A stretch of 58,039 bases of DNA from an uncultured bacterium (GTDB lineage Bacteria > Planctomycetota > UBA1135 > GCA-002686595): NCBI GenBank assembly GCA_938083085.1, contig CALLKX010000059.1:1-58039 (forward strand), given 5' to 3'. Within the stretch, counting starts at the first letter, position 1. Each line of letters starts with the position of its first letter. Below are positions 37,306 to 45,996 of the stretch, piece by piece. Below the pieces are notes generated by a model, which had not been told where the DNA came from, made no database searches, and saw only the letters and a program-made list of their open reading frames with translations. The position numbers were made by a program, and so were the translations under genes.

Positions 37306-38288
37306 TCTTCCAGCTCCTCATCGCCGCGCAGCCGCTCGGCGCCGCCCTGGCTCCTCCTCCTGCGGCCGCCGTCCCCTGCGTCGCGCCCATCATCTCAGTG
37401 GCCGGCGATCCGGAAGCGGGCCCCGCAGGTGCCGGCCCGCTCTCCGGCACCACCGCCGACCAAGAGGATGAGGTCCAACGAGCGACGGCCTGGCCAGAGG
37501 TCTCCAACAAGGCCGAGGTCAAGCAGAGCATCTCCAGGGTCCGCAAGGCGCGCACCGAGGAAATGGCCGTCAAGGGGGCGCAGCAGCTGAAGGAGTTTGG
37601 TCCGGCGGCGGCGCCGCTGCTGTTCAAGTCCCTCAAGTCCGAGAAGGACGCCGAGGCCCGCACGCGACTGGAGGCCGCCCTGGACTCGATCACGACCTCC
37701 GAGCACACGCGGCTCCTGGCCGAGGTCCTCGAAGAGAGCGCGGACGCCCCGCGCCGCTACGCCGCGCGCCGGATCGCGGAGCTTGGCGACCCTGGCCTGC
37801 GGGAGCGGTCCGAGGCGCACCTCGCCTCGCTCACGGCAAGGGCCGGGGACAAGAGAGCACGGAAGCCCGTCGAGCCCTTGGACCTGGACCTCGCGGCCGT
37901 CCTCTGTCTCTCCGCCGGCTCTCCAGAGGGGCTCGACCGCGTGATCGACCTCGCGGCCCCCGAACCGTGGAAGTCATGGAGCCCGGCCATCGAGCGGGCC
38001 TCCGCCCACGCGAAGGACGCCGGCGCCGAGATCGGCGCGGAGCTGTCGGAGCGGCTCTCAAAGGCCACGAGCCCCGCTGACCGCGTCGTGCTCCTGCGCC
38101 TCCTCACCTACTCGGCCTCCCCGGACCAGATCGCCCCCGTGGTGCCCCTGCTCGACGTCGAGCAGAACCACGTCAAGGTGGCCGCGATCAACGCGCTGAG
38201 GATGATCATCGACGGGGAGGCTCCCCTCAAGCGCATGTCCTCCTTCGATGCCATCGAGCACGCCAAGCGCTGGAAGGCGCGGCTCTGA
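37302..38288 (+). CDS. HEAT-like helical repeat protein, probably exported
   Basis: 328 aa. An N-terminal hydrophobic stretch (MIFQLLIAAQPLGAALAPPPAAAVPCVA) could be a signal peptide. The rest is helical with HEAT-like units: AVKGAQQLKEFGPAAAPLLFKSLKSE, TRLLAEVLEESADAPRRYAARRIAELGD, and DQIAPVVPLLDVEQNHVKVAAINALRMI. Probably a binding scaffold. ATG 37302 overlaps the stop of the lipoprotein gene (ATGA). Confidence 0.55.
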   Translation: MIFQLLIAAQPLGAALAPPPAAAVPCVAPIISVAGDPEAGPAGAGPLSGTTADQEDEVQRATAWPEVSNKAEVKQSISRVRKARTEEMAVKGAQQLKEFGPAAAPLLFKSLKSEKDAEARTRLEAALDSITTSEHTRLLAEVLEESADAPRRYAARRIAELGDPGLRERSEAHLASLTARAGDKRARKPVEPLDLDLAAVLCLSAGSPEGLDRVIDLAAPEPWKSWSPAIERASAHAKDAGAEIGAELSERLSKATSPADRVVLLRLLTYSASPDQIAPVVPLLDVEQNHVKVAAINALRMIIDGEAPLKRMSSFDAIEHAKRWKARL

Positions 38289-38301
38289 ACTCACCGACAC
38301 C

Positions 38302-39537
38302 ATGACTCGTTCACCCAAGATGATGCGCCTCTTCGCCACCGGCCTCGGGACGCTGATCGCCCTCGCGGCTGTCGCTGGAGCACAGAAGCCGCTCGATCGC
38401 TCCAAGCCTCTCACGGACCCGGCGAACGACCCCTACACACGGGGAGGTAAGCAGAAGTACATCGAGGCCGCTGGATACGTCTCCATGGGAGGCTTCGAGT
38501 TCGGCGCGGCCCCGGACACGACCAAGGAGGTCGCCGCGCTCCTCGAGGGGATCGACATCCGGTGGATCGAGACGCCCCACTTCGAGCTCGGCATCGCGCT
38601 GCCCAAGGTCAAGGTGACCAAGGAGGAGCGCAAGAAGGTGAAGGCCGAGCTCACGAAGCTCCAAGCCGCCCTGCCCGTCATCAAGCCAGACACGAAGATC
38701 CTGGACCCCTGGCTCCGGGCCCACCTCTACGCGCAGCGCCTCGAGGAGCACTACAGCCGCGTGCAGGAGATCCTGGGCGTCACGGACGAGACCTTCGCGG
38801 CCAACAAGGAGATCTGGGACATCGGGACGCCCTACTTCGGCATCGGCCCCTACATGGGCCAGATGGGGAAGTTCGAGGTCCTCTTGCTCCCCTCTGAGAA
38901 GGCGTCCACGAGGTTCCTCACCGCCCGCCTCGGGTTGACCACCAAGCTCAGCCAGCGCTGGAACATCCGGGACCGTGACGCGCTCTGCTTCATCGCGCAC
39001 GCCGGTCAGGGCCAGCTCAACGTCGACGAAGGGATGCACGGCCACGCTGTGTTCAACGTCACGCAGATGATGATGAACGGGTACAAGCACTACTCGTACG
39101 ACAAGCCCATCTGGATTCGTGAGGGGGCAGCCCACTGGTTCGAGCGCAACCTCAACCCGCGCTTCAACACCTTCGACTCGTCGGAGGGCTCGGCGGCCCA
39201 GATGTTCAAGAAGTCCGACTGGAAGGGTCCGACCCTGAAGCTCGTCAAGTCCAGCGACGCGCCCTCGTTCGCCTCGATGGTCAAGATGCGCACCTTCGCG
39301 GAGCTGGAGCGGCCCCATCACCTCGCCACCTGGTCGATCTTTGACTACCTGGTGCAGGTCCACCCCGAGTTCCTCCGGACCTACCTGGCCACGATCTCGG
39401 GCATCAAGAACGAGCAGCACATCGACGACGCGACGACGCTCCCGGACGTCCAGAGGAACCTGTTCCGCGACGAATTGGGGATGAGCTACGCCCAGTTCGA
39501 CCGCGAATGGAAGGCGTGGGTGGAAGCAACCTACTAG
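38302..39537 (+). CDS. Exported zincin-like protein lacking a recognisable HExxH
   Basis: 411 aa with a signal peptide (MMRLFATGLGTLIALAAVAGAQ). The C-terminal half has the layout of peptidase-MA-like proteins: WIREGAAHWFERNLN corresponds to the EGLAxYFE helix that normally supplies the third zinc ligand, and NVDEGMHGHAVFNVTQMMM takes the place of the HExxH helix but reads HGHAV, without the catalytic Glu. So the protein is probably a non-catalytic or rearranged peptidase relative. Start ATG 38302. Last of the four-gene run; 13 bases after the HEAT-like gene. Confidence 0.6.
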   Translation: MTRSPKMMRLFATGLGTLIALAAVAGAQKPLDRSKPLTDPANDPYTRGGKQKYIEAAGYVSMGGFEFGAAPDTTKEVAALLEGIDIRWIETPHFELGIALPKVKVTKEERKKVKAELTKLQAALPVIKPDTKILDPWLRAHLYAQRLEEHYSRVQEILGVTDETFAANKEIWDIGTPYFGIGPYMGQMGKFEVLLLPSEKASTRFLTARLGLTTKLSQRWNIRDRDALCFIAHAGQGQLNVDEGMHGHAVFNVTQMMMNGYKHYSYDKPIWIREGAAHWFERNLNPRFNTFDSSEGSAAQMFKKSDWKGPTLKLVKSSDAPSFASMVKMRTFAELERPHHLATWSIFDYLVQVHPEFLRTYLATISGIKNEQHIDDATTLPDVQRNLFRDELGMSYAQFDREWKAWVEATY

Positions 39538-39826
39538 AGACTCCCAGGTGGCCTCAGGCCCGAAAATGGGCAGGACAGGCAGGAGCGGCACGCCGTAGCC
39601 TCGGTCTCCATGCGGGACATGGGGCAATAAACCACGTCGGCTGCTCGCCACCCACGCCGGGGCCGGGCGCCAGCTGTCCCCCCACTGCACGGGCTCGGGT
39701 AGCCTGAAGAGCAGGGCAGGTGTCCCAACTGTCCACGCGGCGAGTTTTCGCAGAGATCCCCCCGACTGGACCCCCTCGTCGAGCCGATCTAAACCAAGTG
39801 GGGACGCCTCCCCCAACGACCTCCCC

Positions 39827-41461
39827 ATGATCCAGCGCAAGAAACGCATCGTGCTGTTCATGCCCCACCGGGCAGATCCGGAGGAAGGTGTGCGCGTTGC
39901 GGCCGACCTCCTGCCGCTCGAGCTGCTCCAGATCGCCGCTTGGCCCGTCCAGGAGGGCTACGAGGTCGTGATCGTGGACGCCATGGTTCATGACGACTAC
40001 ATGAAGCGTCTGATGGAGGCGTGCGACGGGGCCCTGCTGTTTGCGACCTCCTGCATCCTTGGCTTCCAGGTCGCCCACGGCGCGCGAGTCACCAAGGCCA
40101 TCCGCCAGCGCTTCCCGGACCTGCCCATCATCTGGGGCGGGTGGTTCCCGAGCGTGGCCCCCGAGCTCTTCTTCAAGGAGGGCATCGCTGACGCCGTCGG
40201 CCTCGGCCAGGGCGAGCTCACCTTCCGCGACGTCGTCCAGGCCATCGACTCCGGCGAGAGCCTCGAGACGGTCCCCGGCCTCATGGTCGAGCGCGACGGC
40301 AAGACGATCATGACGGACCACCGTCCGGTCGTGGGCTTCGACAAGTTCCCCGACGCCCCGTGGCACCTGATTGACTTCGAGGAGTACGTCGAGCGCCAGC
40401 AGAACCCGGGGCCGTGGAAGATGCGGCACAAGTACCCCGACCCCTGGGACATGCCCGCGGGAACCCAGGTCCGCGGCTTCAGCTACTTCTCCAGCTTTGG
40501 CTGCCCGGAGCCCTGCACGTTCTGCTGCTCGCCGATGGTCACCGGCCGTCGCTGGAAGGCCATCCCCGGCAAGAAGCTCGCCGAGGATCTGCTCGAACTG
40601 CAGGAGCGCTTCAACTTCAACGTGATGCGCTTCCAGGACGCCAACTTCGGCGTCGCGGAGAAGCGCTCGAACGAATTCACCGAGACGCTCATCGAGAACG
40701 GGTCCCCGTTCTGGTGGTCCGGCTGCTACGAGATCGAGACCATCGCGCGGTACAAGAAGGAGTCCCTGGACAAGCTCCAGGAGTCCAAGTGCCACATGGT
40801 CAGCCTCGGCGCCGAGGCCGGCTCTGCAGAGCAGCAGGCGGTGATCAAGAAGAACATCGACACCGGGCACTTCGAGACGAGCCTGGGCGCGATGTACGAG
40901 CGGAACATCACCACGGGCTGCTCCTGGATCATCGGCTACCCCGGAGAGACCGAGGAGTCGATGTTCTCGACGCTGCGTCGCGCCGCGGAGATGAAGCTCA
41001 AGTTCCCCCGCGCCGCCTCGGACGTCTTCCCCTTCCGGCCGATCCCCGGGACCGAGGACTTCGACAAGGCCGTCCGGCTCGGCTACAAGGCCCCCCGCAC
41101 CCTCGAGGAGTGGGGTGGTTGCTTGGAGTACCGGGAGTCCTTCGATGACATCCAGATCCCCGAGGACGTGCTCCGCACCTGGAAGCGCTACGGGGTGGCC
41201 TCGACCTTCTACGACGGGCTGGCCATGGAGGGCGCCGAGTGGTTCCGCGCGGCGCTCAAGAAGATCTCGGCCTGGCGCCTTCGTACCGGCAACTACGGTT
41301 TCCCGATCGAGCACAAGGCCTTCCACACCTACGTCAAGATCACCAAGCAGACGAAGGCCGACAAGCTGAACGCCGCGGCCCAAGAGATCGCGGCCCCGGG
41401 CCTCGACCAGACCGTCGGCCTGACCACCAGCGCCCCCGTCTACACCCGGCCCGGTTCCTGA
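39827..41461 (+). CDS. Cobalamin-type (B12-binding-domain) radical SAM protein, paralog 1
   Basis: 544 aa. The N-terminal Rossmann-like B12-binding-type domain (about 1-150: PLELLQIAAWPVQEGYEVVIVDAM ... IIWGGWFPSVAPELF ... AVGLGQGELTFRDVV) lacks the DxHxxG cobalamin-His motif, as in many class-B radical SAM methyltransferases. The radical SAM core has C226, C230 and C233 (CPEPCTFC), then SSPMVTGRRW-like basic residues and IIGYPGETEES. The C-terminal helical tail is of the type seen in lipid or natural-product enzymes. Likely a C-methylation or rearrangement reaction; substrate unknown. Followed after 33 bases by a close paralog. Confidence 0.85.
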   Translation: MIQRKKRIVLFMPHRADPEEGVRVAADLLPLELLQIAAWPVQEGYEVVIVDAMVHDDYMKRLMEACDGALLFATSCILGFQVAHGARVTKAIRQRFPDLPIIWGGWFPSVAPELFFKEGIADAVGLGQGELTFRDVVQAIDSGESLETVPGLMVERDGKTIMTDHRPVVGFDKFPDAPWHLIDFEEYVERQQNPGPWKMRHKYPDPWDMPAGTQVRGFSYFSSFGCPEPCTFCCSPMVTGRRWKAIPGKKLAEDLLELQERFNFNVMRFQDANFGVAEKRSNEFTETLIENGSPFWWSGCYEIETIARYKKESLDKLQESKCHMVSLGAEAGSAEQQAVIKKNIDTGHFETSLGAMYERNITTGCSWIIGYPGETEESMFSTLRRAAEMKLKFPRAASDVFPFRPIPGTEDFDKAVRLGYKAPRTLEEWGGCLEYRESFDDIQIPEDVLRTWKRYGVASTFYDGLAMEGAEWFRAALKKISAWRLRTGNYGFPIEHKAFHTYVKITKQTKADKLNAAAQEIAAPGLDQTVGLTTSAPVYTRPGS

Positions 41462-41494
41462 TCGGCCCTCGAGCTCGACCTACCTCCCTTCCCG

Positions 41495-43102
41495 ATGATC
41501 CAACGCAAGAACAAGATCGTCCTGTTCCTTCCCCACCGCGCCGACCCCTCGCGCGGTGAGCGGTTCAGCGCGGACCTCTTGCCGCTCGAGCTGCTGCAGA
41601 TCGCCTCCGGCCCCGTGGCGGACGGGTTCGAGGTCGTGATGATCGACGCGATGATCGAGCCGGACTATCTCCGGAAGATCGACGAGGCCTGCGAGGGCGC
41701 CCTGCTCTTCGCCTCCTCCTGCATCCTCGGCTACCAGGTCTACGACGGTTACATCGCCGCGAAGATGGTGCGTGAGAAGCACCCCGACCTCCCGATCATC
41801 TGGGGCGGGTGGTTCCCCAGCGTGACGCCTGAGCTCTACATCGAGCAAGGCATCGCGGACGCCGTCGGGATCGGGCAGGGCGAGCTGACCTTCCGGGATG
41901 TCGTGAACTGCGTGGCCAGCGGCGGCGACCTCGAGGAGGTCCCCGGGCTCGTGATCAACCGCGACGGTAAGCCGGTCTATACGGACCACCGCCCCGTCGT
42001 CGGCTTCGAGAAGTTCGAGCCGGTGCCCTGGCACCTGCTGGAATACGACCGCTACGTCGAGTTGCAGCTCGCCCCCTCGGGGAACATGAAGGTCCGCCAC
42101 CGGTTCCCCCTCCCTGGGCACTGGACGCCGGACAACCCGCCCAAGGGTTTCAGCATGTTCTCCAGCTTCGGCTGCCCCGAGCCTTGCACCTTCTGCTGCT
42201 CGCCCAAGCTCACGGGTCGCCGCTGGAAGGCGATCTCCGGCAAGGCGCTCGCCGAGGAGGTCGCGGAGCTTCAGCAGCGGTTCGGCTTCGACGTGCTGCG
42301 GTTCCAGGACGCAAACTTTGGCGTCGCGGAGAAGCGCACCAAGCAGTTCTGCGAGGAGTTGGTCAATCTCGAGGTGCCGATCCACTGGAACGGCACGATC
42401 GAGATCGAGACGATCATGCGCTACAAGGAGTCGACGCTCGATCTCCTGGAAGAGTCCAAGTGCCACCTGCTCTGGCTCGGCGCCGAGACCGGCACCGCGG
42501 ACATGCAGGAGCGCATCAAGAAGCACATCGGGATCGACCACATCCCGATCGCCGTTGGCGAACTTGTGAAGCGCAACATCGTCCCCGGTACGTTCTGGAT
42601 CATTGGCTATCCGGGCGAGACCGAGGAGTCCATGGCGGCCACCCTCAAGGCCGCGGCTCACCTCAAGTACCTCTACCCGTCGGCCGGCTCGGACGTGTAT
42701 CCGTTCCGACCGATCCCCGGTACCGAGGACTTCGACCACGCGGTCAAGCTCGGCTACGAGGCCCCCACCAACTTCGACGAGTGGGGCAACTGCTTCGAGT
42801 ACAAGTACAACTCGCAGAACACGCCGCTGCCCGAGGCCATCCGGAACACCTGGGCGCGCTACAACAACACGGCCGCGATCTACGACATGCACGTGCAAGA
42901 GGGGCCCATGTGGATGCGCAAGCTCCTCTCTCACATCGCCGGTCGCCGCCTCGAGCGGGGCGCCTACGGGTTCCCGGTCGAGCAGAAGCTCTTCGACCTC
43001 TACGTCCGTGCCACGGGCCAGACTCAAGAGGACCTCTCCGAGGAGTACGCACAGCTGCAACCGGAGACCGCCGAGCAGCACAAGGTCGCTCCCACCCCCT
43101 GA
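41495..43102 (+). CDS. Cobalamin-type (B12-binding-domain) radical SAM protein, paralog 2
   Basis: 535 aa, the tandem duplicate of the gene upstream: both start MIQRK, share about two thirds of the first 60 residues by eye, and keep ADLLPLELLQIA, PIIWGGWFPSV, the SSFGCPEPCTFCCSP cluster site (C227, C231, C234) and WIIGYPGETEESM. They differ most in the linker before the cluster (WDMPAGTQVRGFSYF against HWTPDNPPKGFSMF) and at the C-terminus, suggesting divergence in substrate. The stop is followed within two bases by a tandem array. Confidence 0.85.
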   Translation: MIQRKNKIVLFLPHRADPSRGERFSADLLPLELLQIASGPVADGFEVVMIDAMIEPDYLRKIDEACEGALLFASSCILGYQVYDGYIAAKMVREKHPDLPIIWGGWFPSVTPELYIEQGIADAVGIGQGELTFRDVVNCVASGGDLEEVPGLVINRDGKPVYTDHRPVVGFEKFEPVPWHLLEYDRYVELQLAPSGNMKVRHRFPLPGHWTPDNPPKGFSMFSSFGCPEPCTFCCSPKLTGRRWKAISGKALAEEVAELQQRFGFDVLRFQDANFGVAEKRTKQFCEELVNLEVPIHWNGTIEIETIMRYKESTLDLLEESKCHLLWLGAETGTADMQERIKKHIGIDHIPIAVGELVKRNIVPGTFWIIGYPGETEESMAATLKAAAHLKYLYPSAGSDVYPFRPIPGTEDFDHAVKLGYEAPTNFDEWGNCFEYKYNSQNTPLPEAIRNTWARYNNTAAIYDMHVQEGPMWMRKLLSHIAGRRLERGAYGFPVEQKLFDLYVRATGQTQEDLSEEYAQLQPETAEQHKVAPTP

Positions 43103-43103
43103 A

Positions 43104-43203
43104 GCCCAGGCCCAGAGGCCCAGCGCATGAGGCCCAGCGTCTGAGGCCCAGCGTCTGAGGCCCAGGCGCATGGGGCCCAACGCATGGGGCCCAGGCGCAT
43201 GGG
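43104..43203. repeat. Tandem array, 14-15-bp unit, 7 copies
   Basis: Begins two bases after the paralog-2 stop: GCCCAGGCCCAGAG, GCCCAGCGCATGAG, GCCCAGCGTCTGAG (twice, exact), GCCCAGGCGCATGGG, GCCCAACGCATGGG, GCCCAGGCGCATGGG. The spacer 43103-43563 otherwise holds no gene, only the hairpins annotated at 43432-43451 and 43492-43507. Confidence 0.93.
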
Positions 43204-43431
43204 GCGCCGGAACCGCCGGCGGCAATGGCCCCCTGGGAGCGGCGCGGACGGAGGATCTTCCGGGCCAGGCCTTCACGGTCCCCGGAAGTCAGCGGAGACG
43301 AGAGCGCTCCAGGCCCTTTTCGAACGGGCGCCCGCGCCCCATCGCGCCGTCTCATATTGGGACACACCGAATTCTGCGGGCCGGAATGACCTCCACCCGA
43401 GCTCCCCTTCGGATGCCTGAGGAGGCAACAG

Positions 43432-43451
43432 GGGGGCCGGAAGCCCCCTTT
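43432..43451 (+). terminator. Hairpin with short T run upstream of the alpha/beta hydrolase gene
   Basis: GGGGGC-CGGAA-GCCCCC then TTT. It lies 330 bases after the radical SAM stop and 113 bases before the hydrolase start. A second hairpin, CCCCC-TCCTGA-GGGGG at about 43492-43507, follows. Confidence 0.45.
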
Positions 43452-43563
43452 CGAGCTCATTTCCATGGGCCGGAGGTCTTCCGCGGAGACTCCCCCTCCT
43501 GAGGGGGATAGGCTCCCCAGGGGAGGCCTGTGCACCACCCCATACGCCGCCCCAGACTCTCCC

Positions 43564-45090
43564 ATGCTGAACCGCTCCGCCCACCTCGTGACCGTTTGGC
43601 TCCTCGTGGCCCTGGCTTTGACGTCTGCAGGGCTCGCGACCCCTCAGCGCATGGGCGGGCGCTCGCTCCCTGGGGTCGGGCTCCGGACGCTCCTGGGCCG
43701 GCCGGGCGGGAACCCCTCCGCCATGACCCCGCAGCAGCTGCGGACCGGCCAGGCGACGACCGCATGGCTCACGAGTATCGCGGTCCCCGCCCTCTCGGCC
43801 CCCAAGCTGATCCCCGGCATCGGCGGGACGGCATACGTCCTCCGCCTGTTTGTGCCGGCCACGGGGACCGACGAGCTCTTCAGCCTGTACGTGCCCAGCT
43901 CACCCTCTGGACAGGCCCGGCCGCTGATCGTGGGCTTCCACGGCTTCGGCGTCTCCCACCTGGACTTCTCCTACTACAACACCGACTTCCTCGCGGAGGC
44001 CGCGGCCCGCGATTGGTTCGTCCTCGCGCCGATCCAGATCAACCCGGTCCTGAACACCGGCGACATCAGCTTCGGCTCGGCCGAGAGCCAGTTGAACGTC
44101 GAGCACGTGCTGAACTACGTCCTCGACGAGTGGCCGATCGACCTGGACCGGATCTATGGCATCGGCTTCTCCATGGGAGGAGGCAACGCCGTGAGCTACG
44201 CCGCGCGCCACCGCGATCGAGCGACCGGCGCCTTCGCCGCCGTGGTGAACCACACCGGCGCGGTGAGCCCGTCCGACGTCTGGAGTCATGAGCCCGCGAT
44301 CCGGGTACCGCTCGAGGCCACCTTTGGGGGGCCGCCGCCACGCTTCGAGTATCAGCGAGCAGGGGCAATTGACCTCTCCCTTGCCGATGGCAGCCTCCTC
44401 CCTGGCGGCCGCCACATGGCCACCAACCTCACCGGGGTCCCGGTCCGCACGTACTACTACATCAACGACCCCAAGTTCTATCTGAGGAGCCAGTCCGACC
44501 GACTCGACCAGTTCATGTCGAGCGAGCCGAGCCTCTCGCACGAGCTCCTCGTCGAGATGACCTCACAGCCCTGCAGCATCACCGGCCTCCCTGGCCACTG
44601 CTGGGACCTCCTGATCGAGTCGGAGGTCTGCGACTGGCTCGAACTCCAGAGCCTCTCGGCCCCTCCCTCCGCAGGGAAGGTCCTGGCCGACCGAGACACG
44701 CGATGGAATGGCTTCGGTGTGAGCGCCCACCAAGGCGGGACCTTCGCGGCCTTCGAGTATCGCGTACAGCCCGGCACGAGCGCGGCGAACGGGGTCGAGC
44801 TCTTCGACCGTGAGAACGTCGAGCGCATCACATTTGACGTCGACGAGTTCCAGCTGGACGCCGGGCTCGGCTTCGAGATTCAGACCTTCGCCATCGACGG
44901 GAGTCCTGTCGAGATGGAGGTCTCCGGGCTGACCGCCGCGCCGTCGAGCGTCCGGCGGAACAACCTGTCGATCACGGTCGGTTGCTTGAACGGGCCGGGA
45001 GCCGCGGAGTGGTGCTACGACGCGACGAAGGGCACCGTGCACCTGATCGAGGCCACCGGCTCCTTTGCTCGCTGGTCGATCATCCCCTGA
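43564..45090 (+). CDS. Secreted alpha/beta hydrolase
   Basis: 508 aa. Signal peptide MLNRSAHLVTVWLLVALALTSAGLA. The catalytic domain (about 90-300) has the strand LIVGFHGFGVSH (oxyanion HG), the nucleophile elbow GFSMGG with Ser at about 203, and VNHTGAVSP after it, resembling feruloyl-esterase/poly(3-hydroxybutyrate)-depolymerase-type esterases. The C-terminal 180 residues are beta-rich and may bind substrate (Cys pairs near CSITGLPGHC). Start ATG 43564 is the one that begins the signal peptide. Substrate not determinable. Confidence 0.72.
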   Translation: MLNRSAHLVTVWLLVALALTSAGLATPQRMGGRSLPGVGLRTLLGRPGGNPSAMTPQQLRTGQATTAWLTSIAVPALSAPKLIPGIGGTAYVLRLFVPATGTDELFSLYVPSSPSGQARPLIVGFHGFGVSHLDFSYYNTDFLAEAAARDWFVLAPIQINPVLNTGDISFGSAESQLNVEHVLNYVLDEWPIDLDRIYGIGFSMGGGNAVSYAARHRDRATGAFAAVVNHTGAVSPSDVWSHEPAIRVPLEATFGGPPPRFEYQRAGAIDLSLADGSLLPGGRHMATNLTGVPVRTYYYINDPKFYLRSQSDRLDQFMSSEPSLSHELLVEMTSQPCSITGLPGHCWDLLIESEVCDWLELQSLSAPPSAGKVLADRDTRWNGFGVSAHQGGTFAAFEYRVQPGTSAANGVELFDRENVERITFDVDEFQLDAGLGFEIQTFAIDGSPVEMEVSGLTAAPSSVRRNNLSITVGCLNGPGAAEWCYDATKGTVHLIEATGSFARWSIIP

Positions 45091-45149
45091 GCCCCCTTGC
45101 CGGCCTCCTCCCCGGCTGAGTCTTCCCACCTCGGCCAGCCCCCCGCCTG

Positions 45150-45635
45150 ATGAGCCACCCCCTCCCGGATCGCCCCTTTCAAGTCCTCGGCGTGCAGCAG
45201 ATCGCCATCGGAGGCGACGACAAGGGGGCCCTCCGCGCCTTTTGGAGCGACCTCCTTGGGATCCCGCAGACGGGCTCCTATCGCAGCGAGAGCCACAACG
45301 TGGACGAGGACATCCTCGCCCTCGGCGCCGGGGCGCACGCCGTCGAGATTGACCTGATGGAGCCCATCGACGCGGACAAGAGCCCGCGCGTGAACTCCCC
45401 CGCGCTCAACCACCTCGGCCTCTGGGTCGACGATCTCCCTGCCGCCGTCGGTTGGTTGAAGGAGGCGGGCGTCCGCGTCCTCGGTGAGATCAGCCCCGGG
45501 GCAGCAGGCCATGACGTTTGCTTCGTTCACCCGAAGGGCAACGAGGCCTCCCCCATCGGCGCCACGGGCGTCCTCCTCGAGCTCGTGCAGGCACCACCTC
45601 AGGTCATCGCGGCGCTCGGTGGAGCTCCTCGCTGA
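45150..45635 (+). CDS. VOC (glyoxalase/epimerase-like) family protein
   Basis: 161 aa with the two beta-alpha-beta3 halves of the vicinal-oxygen-chelate fold: [27 protein letters not shown], then [23 protein letters not shown]. The end [26 protein letters not shown] resembles methylmalonyl-CoA epimerase/lactoylglutathione-lyase-type enzymes. Metal ligands are only partly visible (Gln in the first strand, His in the second, Glu in LLELVQ). 59 bases after the hydrolase gene. Confidence 0.78.
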   Translation: MSHPLPDRPFQVLGVQQIAIGGDDKGALRAFWSDLLGIPQTGSYRSESHNVDEDILALGAGAHAVEIDLMEPIDADKSPRVNSPALNHLGLWVDDLPAAVGWLKEAGVRVLGEISPGAAGHDVCFVHPKGNEASPIGATGVLLELVQAPPQVIAALGGAPR

Positions 45636-45815
45636 CCGGCACGGCGGCCACCGTCCCCCCTGGCGCGCGCCCCATGGGCTCTGCCCGGCGACGCCCTCGA
45701 CCAGCCAGGGTCACGGCAGCTTGCGCCAGCCCTTGGGATCGACCTTCGGGACTCGCTCCCGGGCCCTACGCTCGGCCGCGAGCGTTGAGCGCCCGCCCTG
45801 GGTCCTTGCCGTTCG

Positions 45816-45893
45816 CATCCGCCTACGGCATCCGCCTACGGCATCCGCCTACTGAGTCCACCAACTGGGTCCACCAACTGGGTCCACCCCCAG
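45816..45893. repeat. Tandem array, 13-bp unit, 6 copies
   Basis: CATCCGCCTACGG (twice, exact), CATCCGCCTACTG, AGTCCACCAACTG, GGTCCACCAACTG, GGTCCACCCCCAG. The array changes smoothly from one unit to another. The spacer 45636-45996, between the VOC gene and the convergent lipoprotein gene, contains no credible gene. Confidence 0.92.
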
Positions 45894-45996
45894 CCTCGCC
45901 CCCGGTGGGCGACGTGCGGCCAGGCCGGTCAGGCCCCTTCGCCGCGTCGACCCTCGGTTCCCTCGCGAGGGACCTCGTCGTGCCCCGTCGAGCGGC

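Noticed and set aside
38311..39861. 516-codon minus-strand open frame
   Set aside because: Antisense to the zincin-like gene, whose signal peptide and motifs support the plus strand.
39554..43276. Two long minus-strand open frames antisense to the radical SAM pair
   Set aside because: They mirror each other only because the sense genes are paralogs; the sense strand has full conserved motifs.
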